Of a stretch of DNA of 64,000 bases, positions 25,501 through 37,500 are shown in pieces (positions within the stretch are counted from its first letter, which is position 1; each line of letters starts with the position of its first letter). This DNA comes from Apteryx mantelli. Its lineage: Eukaryota; Chordata; Aves; Apterygiformes; Apterygidae. A program made the translations under genes and the position numbers. The notes under the pieces are model-generated. The model saw only the letters and a list, made by a program, of their open reading frames with translations. It was not told the DNA's origin and searched no databases. Location of the stretch: positions 35,642,682-35,706,681 of the forward strand of contig NC_089978.1 of the NCBI RefSeq assembly GCF_036417845.1. The letters run 5' to 3'.

Positions 25501-28500
25501 TTGTTGCAATACATTAGGTGATCTCTCATGATTAGAGTTTGAAAAGAATGAAGGATTGATTTATTAGACAAATCTAATCATTAATAAAATCACATACTTT
25601 TTAGCACACATCATAGGTTCTACTTTATCTGGATCTGACATCACAACTGGAATCTTTGGTTTATTATTTGACAGACTACTGTTGTGAAAAGAAAGGCAAA
25701 AATTTAAATTTACATTTGTGTATTACCCCTTTGAAACAGGTAATTACTGTAAAAAATTACTAGATGTTTCATATACATTTATTGTCTCATGAAGTCCTGC
25801 AACAGACAAAATTTCAAAGAACAGGCTCTACAACAAAACTCAACAGCATGCAAGCACTTACCAACACTTTGCATCTTTGAAGGCTCATCTTCATCTAAGT
25901 GTTCAAAAGCAGTGACAAAATCATCCTCAATTGAAGAAACTGACTGATTAGTATCATCATCTTCTGCATTGGATGTCTCTGTTTGATGTTTTTGCAATGA
26001 GTTTATTTCCATTGCATATCTTATGCCTGTAGTATATTTGCTCAGCAAGGTAAATACATAATCAGCTTTGATCCTTGGGAATGAAGGAGACAATCTCATC
26101 ACACAAAGCACTTCAGGAAGTTGATTCTTGAAAAAGAGGGCAACAAGAAAACAAACATGTAACAAACTTGGAAAAAATTCAACTGTCAGGAGTAACAAGG
26201 GATTCCTTCAGTATATTTTTTATGAACAGTAAACAATTTACAAATATTTTACAGATAAGGAAAAAAATGGAACAGTTTGTATACAGCAATAGTTAAATCA
26301 CTCATTTTAGTAACTCCTGCATTCTAAATAAATCATTGCATTAAAACAAAACAAACAGTTATATAATACAGCCCTGATAATATACGCTCAAGACTATTAA
26401 GAATATACATGTTAAAAACCTGTAGAGGAAGACAGGACTTCAAATTGTGTTCATGCTGAATATTTCAGTTTATATGTGTGTGTCATAGCAATACAATCGA
26501 ATTTACATTGTATCATTAGTCAACATGGTTTTAAAAAGTTTGCTTTAACAACATTTATAATTGGAGAAGAAAAAAATAAAACTGAATTTTATGAACAGCT
26601 GACATTGCCTATGACTGTTCAGCTCAGATACAGCTTCCATTCCTCTGCAGACTTTCCTCCTTGAAATATAGGTGCCAGGAAATTATGACAATTTGATTAG
26701 TTTCTTTTTCTTTCCAAGCTGGCCATGAAAAGGACTTCAGTGAGGCAGAAGTATGGGACCAAGTCAGCAAGCAAACACAGACAGGGCATATCACGCATCA
26801 AGTAAGTATGCAAGAAGGCATTTCACTCCATACTAGATAGATTAGGCAAAATATTGATCATAAGGTGCATTCAAAACTAAAAACACCTCCAAACTTCTTA
26901 GTTAATCTTCTAAAACTCATGTTCTTTCACAAGAAACAGTCCCCAAAAGTACTTATTCATAACTCACTTGAGGATTACCCGTGCACTGCTTCACCTTTTA
27001 AGCAACCTCCTACCGAGTTCACTGCTACAGACTCATTGTAGCATAAGTTCTCTTGTGCAGCATAAATATTAAATATTTATATTAGCTATTTTGTATTAAT
27101 AATAAAGCACTTAACTCCAAAGGAAAGAGTTTATTTTGAGATTTTCTAACATTAATTTTAAACACAAGGAAACCGCAGAAACGTAACAACATTAACACTG
27201 GTTGGTCCAAGATGGCCTAAATACTGTATTACAAGCAAGACAAGGTGTGGTATTACTAAACTCTCATAAAACCAACTAAAAGACATCTGTATCTAAGACA
27301 TGCATCTAAGAAGACACAGAATGTTTACCTGATCTTTCATGATATAAGGTTTTTCCAAGCTTTTCTTTATATCTTTTAGAAATATAACTTCATTTTCTTT
27401 TAGTTTGCACAACTGGAGCGATTTCAGGACATCTGGAAGCTCTACAGAAATAGCTGTCAATTCCTAATTTAAATATAAGAACACATTGAGAATACAAAGT
27501 GAAAAACTAACATGTAAGTGATAATGAAGAGTTTTTGATTTCATATCCCCAAAACTGTGTATTAACAAGTAGAACAGGTTGCCCAGAGAGGTTTTGGAGT
27601 CTCCATCCTTGGAGATATTCAAAAGCTGTCTGGGCACAGTCCTGGGCAGCCTGCTCTAGGTAACCCTGCTTGAGCAGGAAGGTTGGACTAGGTTATCTCC
27701 AGAGATCCCTTCCAAACTCAACCATTCTGTGATTCTGTGAAATATTAATGGCCATTAATTTCGATAAAGCTTTTGTTTTCTTCCCTACTTCTTACCCCAT
27801 CCTTCAGTTATTCTCTCAAACTCTGGTATAAAATTCATTTTCGCTAATAATTTAACTCACACTCATTTCTAATTCACACTTCTACCAAAGAAAAACGTCT
27901 ACTGTTCTCATGTGACAGAAGACCTTTAAAGGTCACATGGGAAAATCTTAGAAGGAGTAAAAAGCATCTACCCATCCTACAAGATGCACAGCTACTCAGA
28001 AAAGACTGAGCTCAGCTAATAATACTTTTAAATGGATCTCTACATGCTCTTAGCGGACTTTCTTTGAATGGTGTTTTAGACCACTATTAAAAACACAGGG
28101 ACAGTGCTCTTGCTTAAACATGATCTTGGATAACTTTTAGATTCACCTAAACCACACAAAAAAAAGGCCTTTAAAAATCTTTTCTCATCTTTTATATGCT
28201 TCTCAACAGTATGAGCATTACTGACTTATATGTAGCAAATTTTCATAAACTTCATCAGCCCTACTCTCTCTAAACTTCATCTAACTCTAAATGATCAAAT
28301 GGTTCTTATCCATACTTGGGAGAATGTTTAGCAGTATTATTGTATTAATTTCTCAATATTGACGCAAGTTTGAACACAAATGGATTCAGAGTTTCTATTT
28401 TTATTTTTAAGCATCAGTGAATAGCAATCGCTAGCTAGCTAGCAGTCAATTCAGGAAAGTTATAGCTTTGCAGATGACAGTGGCACCTTATTATTAAGCA

Positions 28501-31500
28501 CAACTCTATGAAGGAGGAAGTTACAAACTACAAACAAAACAGTCATGCCAAAACACTGATACACATAGTAAAACAACGCAATTTAAGCATGCTATTCCAG
28601 ACCATTCCCAAACAATTAATATTTTGAATATATACATAAAGCACTGGTACTTGTATTAAAATCAAAATCAGTATTTTTCAACTATGTTTAAAACTGTTAT
28701 GAATGTTTTTAAATACTAAGTGTAAACATATTTAACTTCTCAAAGAAAATTCCCCCATCAAAAAGGTATATATTATTTAGAAGGGATCACCAGTGCTGAA
28801 CTACATTATTTTCCAATAGAGATAAATACTATACCTGCAAATGAGCAGTACCAATCTCTTCAGCAAAACCTATAAATGTAATCTGTAGAATAAATATATG
28901 AATGTGTTAAAGTACAGAAATGTCTAGATTTCTGTAGAAATCTAAGAATTAAAATTCAGTTGACTTTACTGTAAAGCTTCATTTTACTGTCACAAAAAAA
29001 CCCATACCTTTGAGCAGCATTGCTTGCAGAAAGAGTAATACACAGTCTTACACGAAGAATAGTAAGCCTGTGCAATTTGACTTGTCATGAAAGATTAGAT
29101 CAGACTGAAGAACGCATACATTTAAAACCTACTACCTAGAATTTCTTCTAGTGGCCTATTGGCTGGTGTATCTTGAGCAACATGTACAGTTCCATTATGT
29201 CTGCTGATATAAACATGATTTTGCAAAGATCAGTGCTCCTCTGTCCTTGCTTCCAGCTGGCCAGGTATAAGCCAGTTTCAATCAGTTCTGAAATTTGTGC
29301 CCATGCTGTGATATATTAAGCAAATTTACCATGTAAATTGATTAGCCTTAGGCCAAAACAGAACAGAGGACTTAAGCCACGTGTTTACATGCACTATCCA
29401 AGTGGACAAATTCCTAAAGTAAAACAAAAAACAAAAACTGTAATACTTAAAAGAAGGTCTTGTCAGGCTCAAGAAACTGGAAGGTGATACGACTGTCTAA
29501 TCAGCTTCACCTCAGCTTGTTGTGCTTGTGAACAGTGATATTTTATCACATATTCCCATACCATTTTGTCTACAGACATCTTGTATCATTCAGTACTAAC
29601 AAATCAAAGGACATAAGTATTTTATTTTCATTCTTCAGTGCCACTTCATGACCTACTTCATGTCCATTATTCCAACCCTGCTCTAAATGTCAGATTTATT
29701 CAGTTCTCATTTAGTTTCTCCCTTACGGCAAATCAATAGTGTATCTGCATGCTTCCAAAAAAAACCCAAAGCATTTATTTTCAAAAAGCTTGTAAGAAAA
29801 AAAAAATTCCTATTTTGTAGATAGGGAATTAAAGCACAAAGATCAAACATTTTCACTTATGTCTGGAGCTAAATTTTTGATGCCTTGGATTCAATTATTT
29901 CAGAACACTATGCAGTAGGCTGAATTGTATGTATTCAAATCGCAGGTCATACTAACTTTGTGGCAATTACTCACTGTTTCTGTAAGGTAGTTAGCTGGGT
30001 CTTAAGTGTAAAAAAAAAAATTTTTAAGGGAAGAACAGTATTATGTTCATAATCACTTATGATTAACTGGTTCAGCAGTTGATGGGGAATACATAGAAAC
30101 TGTGAAAGAAACAGAGCTAGAAAAAGAAATTGGTGTAAAACAATTGTTTTGCTGAGTATTTGCATTTTGTATATTTTATTTCAATGTAAGACAAAAGAAG
30201 TCTTACTTGTAAACTGAAATCATACTAAAACATTAAAAATTCTGGCAACTCGTATTTTAGGGGGTCTTGTACTAGGAGGCTACTTTCCCAACAGAAAAGA
30301 TCCTTGATACGTTTAAATCCACATATCTTAATTAGAATATTTCAGTTATGACAAAGCAGTAACCGAAAAAAAGTTTTGCAATAGCATTCCAAACAGCTCT
30401 AGGCAAAACACAGTTCTTCAGCACAGCATTCACTGTCTTAACTATGAAACAATTCCATTTGAGCAATATGCCCTTCAACTCCTACATCTTTTATCCATAC
30501 AATACCTACAACACACCTTTCAACTCCTACATCTTTAATCTGTACGATATCTACAATATAAGCTGAATTCTTCCACTGAAGAGGCCTAACAGAATACCGA
30601 ACGACTTAAAGGACTTGGAGGAAAACCAATTCTCTGAACAGCATTTTGGGGGACTTTGGGTTGGTTGTTGTTTTTTGTGGGTGTATGTCCCTTTTGTTTC
30701 CTCTTTCTCAAGGTAATAATTCCGAGCCCCTTCTCCCAGAGAACACTTCATTGTGCAAGACAGGGCAGTATTCAGGAGCTGCAGTCTCACACAGAAGAGG
30801 GCCAACCAGTCAGCGTATATGCTGATGGGCCTGCAGACATTGGCCAAATGACATCATTGCAGAGTCCACCTATTTTTGCCTCAGTGACAACATTAATTTG
30901 GATCTATGTGACCTGCCTTCAGTTGTCACAGAATTAACAGAAATCACCTTTAAGATTTCAAACATGGATGAAATTAGTATGCCAGTTCAGAAATCACTGG
31001 GGAGTGGACTGGGGGACAGAAGGACCTAGAATCAACAACACAAACCTTTTCCTTAAACTATAAATAGTGTATGTGGAACTGTATTTGAAGGTTATCATAA
31101 TCCACAGGGATAGAAGTGCTGAATTAAAATTGCATAGGAAACCTAAATTCTGTTTTTTCTTAGTCTGAGCAATTACTTTGCAGTTCTAATAATGTTCTGT
31201 TAACACTATTCTTTATATAGGTATTTTTCCCCACATTTTTACACAAAGGAAAAAAAAAAAAAATCTGTTCTGTGATCGTATATTGACCATCTTACATTTC
31301 ATCCAGAGTGCTCTTCTAGAGCACCATCTGTCTGAACAGACAACCATTACAGGCATACCTCGTTTTACTGCACTTCGTTTTATTGCGCTTTGCAGATACT
31401 GTTTTGGTTTTTTGTTTTGTTTTGGTTTTTTGTTTTTTTTTTTTAACAAATTGAAGGTTTGTGGCAACCCTGCATCGAGCAAGTCTATCAGCGCCATTTT

Positions 31501-34500
31501 TCCAACAGCATGTGCTCACTTTGTGTCTCTGTGTCACATTTTCTACATTTTTTTTTAGACATAATGCTATTGCACACTTAATAGACTACAGTATAGTGTA
31601 AACATAACTTTTATATGCACTGGGACCAAAAAATTTGTTTGACTTGCTTTATTGCGATATTCGCTTTATTGTGGTGCTCTGGAACCAAACCCACAATATC
31701 TCCAAGGTATGCCTGTATAGCTTGCATGTTCAGACCTGAATGTAAGGGTTCTGCTACTTTGTTAGGATACCATGCATACAACCTGAACACAGGAGTGCTC
31801 ATCAAATGCAGCATAGCCAGTAATATAATTCTTACAAAATCATCTGTCCACACATTTTGATATTTAGTTTCATGATTCTCACAAAGCAGAGAAATGTCTT
31901 CTTGAAACTTTACAATCCTTTTAAAGACTGCAACTACTGAATTCAAGGACAACAATATAGAGTAGAGTTTATGGACAGTCAGCAAGTTGCCATATTGTTC
32001 ATGTTTACTATCCTGCGACTTCCCATTCCACTACAAGCGGAATCATCCTTTATCATACCTATGAAAAACAAATTGTTAGGTTATGCCAAACCTCAAGAAA
32101 ATTAGCTTGTTCTTCCCAATTTAAGCACTCTTCTGCTGATACACTGCATAACTCTTTTCTGCTCTGTAGCAGTGACTTCATAGAGTGCAGCACACCTTCA
32201 CCAAAAGTCTGAAAGACAATAAAAAACAACAAAATATAAAGCAAACAAAATGCATTTTCAGTTTTGGATACAGGATCCATCCGTCTGTTCCCTACCCCCA
32301 ATACACTTCCCTACTTTAAGCACTGTGTCAAACTATTTTGCATATAAATCACCAGGTTTGAAGTTTAAGTCTACTTCAGGACATGAAACTAACACAGATT
32401 AAGTGGTTTTTCTTTAAGCAATACTTTTATTCCAAAAGAAGTTAGCCATTCTGTATTAAAAAAAAGAATAGTGAGAAAATGCAGGCTTGCTTGTTTATTA
32501 ATTAGTTCAACTAATGCCTGCAGTCTTAAAATAAGTGGAAGGAAAAAAGAAGCAGATGAATTCAAGCCCTATCTACTTCTTAAATCAAAACCTATATACG
32601 GAACTTTTCCACCATCTTTTCCTTAGAAAAACTGAAAGACCATGTAGTCAGTAGGAATAATGGTGGTGACTGCAACAGTCAGGAGAAGGGGGGAAGAGGG
32701 GAAGGAGGGAGGGAGGGAGACAGACAAGAGACATATCCTTGTTCCCTGAAAAAAAAGCAGTCCAACTGAACAGGATGTAATTATTCCTTGGAAACTTAAG
32801 ATGACATGCAAACTTGGACAGACTGCTAAGAAGGGCTTGAGAATCTAAGAATTTCTCCCAATGTAAAAATGATAAATGGCAGCAGAATCAAAGAACTGCT
32901 ATCTGAAATAGCTTGTAAACAAAACAAGATGGCAGAACAACAACAAAAACTCTTTTGCTCCTCAGCTTGTAAAAAAGAAAGCATCCTTTCACTTTTTTAG
33001 GAAGTCAGCAACCTTTTTCTATTTTGAATTGTCATCTTCTCTAGCAAGTGGTAAGCTAAGTAAAAACAGGATCATAATGTGGCTATTAACTATTAGTCCA
33101 GTTGTTTATCATCCCTACTCTTGCTCTGCTAAAAATGAAATCAGTGTGTCAAACTTATGAAAAGTTATTTCAATTTTGCATAGCTTCTTAAACAGCAGTG
33201 TAAGTGCTAGAGAGCCGAATTCAGTCAGAGAGTGTTTTGTTTTTCTGATACTCCCACAGCAAAAGCAATCCATTTATGGTAAAAAGTGATCTTATGTATT
33301 ACAACTAAACCACAAGAAAGATTTTTTCTGTAGAAAAATGGTACTATCGCATGGGAGGTCCAATTACTACAGCATGGACAGCATTACCATGCTTTTACTC
33401 ATGGTGATGCAAGATTAGGAAAACATTTCTAAAATGGCTAGACAAAAGCAAAATAGAAACTTAATTTTAGGATCCTTGAAATTACCATAATATGTTTCAG
33501 AATGTTAACAAACAAGTCCCAGACTACCACCCTTACACTGAAGGCCAAATGACGTTTAAGCAGTCAAAACAGTCATTTATATAGAAAAGCAACAGCTCTC
33601 ACCTCAAGTATTTTAAACTGCATTTAATGCAGTTTTGGGATCTGGCAGCCGCCACAAAGGCGAGCACGGGACACCAGATGGTGCAGCCCATAGAAGAGGG
33701 GTTTGCTCTGGGGTGCTCCCCAAGAGTTAACAAACCCCGGGTGCATCATGGCCGGCCGGCACCACCACACTGTGAGGTTGCTGCAGCCTGGGGGAACACT
33801 CGCTAATGACCCCGTGACTGACAAGTCCAGACAAAGGAGAAGTGACACCACAGACTCACGCCATAGACATCTCCACACGGTGGAGCCATTCCCCACAGAA
33901 CGATCTGCTAATGGGCGTGTTGTTACCCACCCAGGATCTAACAGGCTGAGCACAAGGTCACCTGCTGATGTGCATGCTAGTATTGACTAGAGCCATGTGG
34001 CCTTGGTAGGGCTGTGGGCTGGCATTGCTCTGACTGGGTATAGAAGGGAGTAAGCCACATACACTTGTGTGGACTCGGACCCACGGTTAGCTGGCCTGCA
34101 GACCTGAAGACCCACCCGTCAGCAGAGACACCCCTGATGTCTCCAGTGTGGTGAGGAGAAATTGAGGAAATTAGGCCAGAGGGTGGCCATAAGGGGCAAA
34201 AGCAGTTGCTATACCATGCACCTGTTGTTCAAGACTCCGGGGAAAACTGTACTGGAGAGGTGGCCCATAAGGGGTGAGAGCAGTCACTATATCATGCACC
34301 CATTGCTTGAGAATCCAGGGAAAACTATACTGGCAGGGTGGCCCTCGAGGAAAGGACGAGAGCAGTCATTGTACCATGCACCTGTGATTGAACTGTAGAA
34401 CTCTGACATGTATATATATTTTCAGTTCTGCTCTATTTGCAGCTTTGCTATTCTGTTAGCTTTGCTATATTCACACTTGACAAATGATGATCTCTCAAGT

Positions 34501-37500
34501 TCAGTACAACTAACCCCGGAATCCGAAAGAATCCTGGACGCCCTTCTAGTGGCATGTCACAGGGTCATTTGAAGTAAGTTAACTAAGCGTGTTCATCTAA
34601 TTTCTACTTTCATCTATTCCTTTGCCCCCATGTATGTTCAGTTGCAATTTTCCTTTGACACGTGTTAGATATATACGTATAGCTTTCCAATCTCTTAAGT
34701 AAGCTGACAATGTCCTGATTCTCTGGTTTCTTCCAGGTTTGCAAGTGGCTACAATGCCAACACTGCACAAAGACTCTGCCCCAGTAATTCTAGAAGCAGT
34801 TAGTCTCTCCACCACTCCTCTCAGAGAAGTCTTTTGTGAAGACAAACAAGCTTGTCTCATTTTCAGCTTCTACAATAATTTAATCAGTCACAGCACTCAG
34901 AGCAGTAATTTAGAAAAAGTCTCAAGAGCTAAACAACATGACCTGCTAATTCTCTGCAGACTAATGGTGATCCACTTTGAAAAGTGCTCGGTATGCTTCT
35001 CTAGCTGTTAGTTTTCTAAGGCTACAGACCATTAGATATATCTTAATTATAAGCAAGTATTTCTCCTTAGTTTAATATTCTGAAAGAAGAGGCAGTAGGG
35101 AAAACTGGAACAGAAGTATGGTATTAGGAGTTACTATAGTTGAGACGAAGGAAAATTCAAGGGTTTGGAGAATACCAGGTTGAAGTCAGAGAGGAAGAAA
35201 GATTCACTAATTGAAAAAAATATCACTTGGGTTTGGAAGAACTGACACACAAGACTATAGATCTGGTAGCACACTGATGGTGGCACTACATGACTGAAGA
35301 TATAAAATAACTATGTTTAAAAAGGAGGAGGAAGGGTGTGATGCATGGTTTTAAGACCAAATTAATGAATATAGAAGAAGTCGGAACAATGAAAGAAAAA
35401 CATATGGAAATAACCAGGCATATATAACATACTATTTCCAGAGCAGAACTCACCCATCTGGACTTCCACAGATACAGAGTACACTGTGCCATATGAAGAG
35501 TCATCAAACCAAAAAAAAAAAAAATTTAGCAAAAGAACTGTTTCTGGAAAAAAGAACCTACCCAAAGGGGAAGCAAAGGATGTTTTGAGAGGGTATAGTA
35601 GAAGTGGGCCAGTAACAACTTCCTCAAAATTTATCTTGAAACTGATTAAGTATCATCATTATTAATAAATGTATTGCAAAAAAAAAAAGTACAGATGAAG
35701 TCTAATGATAATTCACAGCAAGGAGGCATCATCAATTAAGAGGAAGAGCAGCATACCAGACAGGAAGAACTTGTTCAACATGTGAGTTGCCATAACAAGA
35801 ATAGTTTAAAATGTAGCAGCACAAAGTGCAAGGTTACTTCCTTGAAAACTAACAGCAAGCTTTCAAACAGAACTGGGAATTTGCAAGTTGGAAAATAAGA
35901 GACCTGACTCTGTTACTTGATCATGGGATAGCAATGAGTGGTCAATATGACACAGCACTGAAGGGGGGGGGGGAAACAAACAAACAAACATGACCCTAGG
36001 ATGCATCCTTTCAGCAAGAGAACTATCATCATTAGTCAGTGAGGAGGACATCCTCTGTAATTGCCCATACAGTATCATCCACATGTAAAAAGGAGATTAA
36101 TTCACAACAAGCACAGCAAGGAAGACTATGAAGGGTAATCACTGAAATGCAGAGGCTTTCATACAAAAGCAGATTAAGACCTTAGCTTACACAGCTTCCA
36201 AAATGCAGGCTGAGAGAAGATATGATCTCTGACTGTAACTACACCATGAGGGTGAACATCAGCAAAAGAAAAAAGCCATTTAAGTTGAAGACTAATGACA
36301 CCCATGAACAAATGGGTATAAATTTGCTATAAATAGTTTTAGTCTGCAATTCATAAGAAGATTCCTACTTATTACAACAGCAAGATTCAAAAAGACTTAA
36401 AAACAGTGGGAATTTTTTTTTTTTAATCTCCCCTCATTAACTATGAGACATATGTTTAATAACTTCATATGCTTATTGAAATCATACCTGTGACAGCAGA
36501 GGCCTGGACTCAAATCCAGAGAATTCTTCCTGTCTTATATCCATCAGGCAATGTAAGCAAACTCTCCCACAACCCCTGCTTGGGAGACACTCAACTAAAT
36601 TTATAACTGAAAAATGGTGTGTCCCTAAGACTACCAGCTCAGTTTAAGTAAGAACCAGAGGTCATCCTCAACAACAGGATGTTATTTGTTTTTATAAATA
36701 GCACAACTACTTTCAATACACATTTACCTACAGGCAAAAGACAAAATCTCTGTAGAGCTCTGCTTGCTAGGTTTGTGTACTCCTTCCACACAGAAAACCT
36801 GAAGTCAGATGTTGGGCAGGGAATCCTATTTCAGCTGTGAACAAAGATTTTGAGCTTACTAAGCCGTAGCATGGGAAACACGAATGTCCTCAAACGCACT
36901 CAGAGCAAGACAGAACTGAACATGAAAAATAGATCTCCCTCATCTAGCTCAAGTGAGCAAAGCTTTGCATTTTCCCTTTGTGGCCAGCAAATCCAGAAGT
37001 CCTTATCTATGGATCCTTCACAGTATAGTAGCTTAAATTCTAAACTAATGGATTTCATGAATTATTTTAAACAACTGTTTTCAAACATTTCAAACAACTC
37101 ACAAACCCGTAAGATGCCTATGTCATTGGCAGGGAGGATGACAGTGCTTTATATAGCTAGCTGGAGGAGATTTCAAGGAGCATTAACAGTGTCTGAAACA
37201 AACTCTGTTTTTTCCAGTATCTGCAGAGAAATCAAGTCCAATGATAGAGATTTTCATATTTACTCTGTTGTCAAGTAACAAAATAGCTCTTCCTGATTTC
37301 ATATGCCGTAAGATTTAAACTAAAATGTTTTAAATCATTTTGTAAAGATGGAAACTTGGTCTTCAAATTACCGTACCACAACCATGGACTGACTTCCAAG
37401 AGCTACTGTAACAATTTATTTAAGTATTACGAAGAGGACATGAATCAGACTACAGGCTATGAATCAACAGAAGAGGAAGTATAGTGTGGTTCTGACCACT

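Larger units (their letters stand above)
28883..32091 (-). other. AKAP11 intron 3
   Basis: About 3.2 kb. It contains a two-copy 45-bp tandem (30,474-30,563) and a Tigger1-like DNA transposon (31,350-31,715). No gene seen. Confidence 0.85.

Noticed and set aside
28425..28445. GCTAGCTAGCTAGC palindromic tandem
   Set aside because: A short simple repeat with no flanking structure.
31213..31558. Open frames across the Tigger1-like element
   Set aside because: They translate non-coding terminal regions and a T/G-rich run. No transposase motif is present because the element is internally deleted.
34162..34398. A 78-codon frame with repeated amino-acid blocks
   Set aside because: The repeat is the 77-bp tandem unit read in frame. 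It is DNA-level duplication, not a repeat protein.
36850..37278. A 142-codon open frame on the plus strand inside AKAP11 intron 2
   Set aside because: It begins with TTG rather than ATG, matches no family I know, has no splice or promoter context and is within the range of chance for this much sequence.
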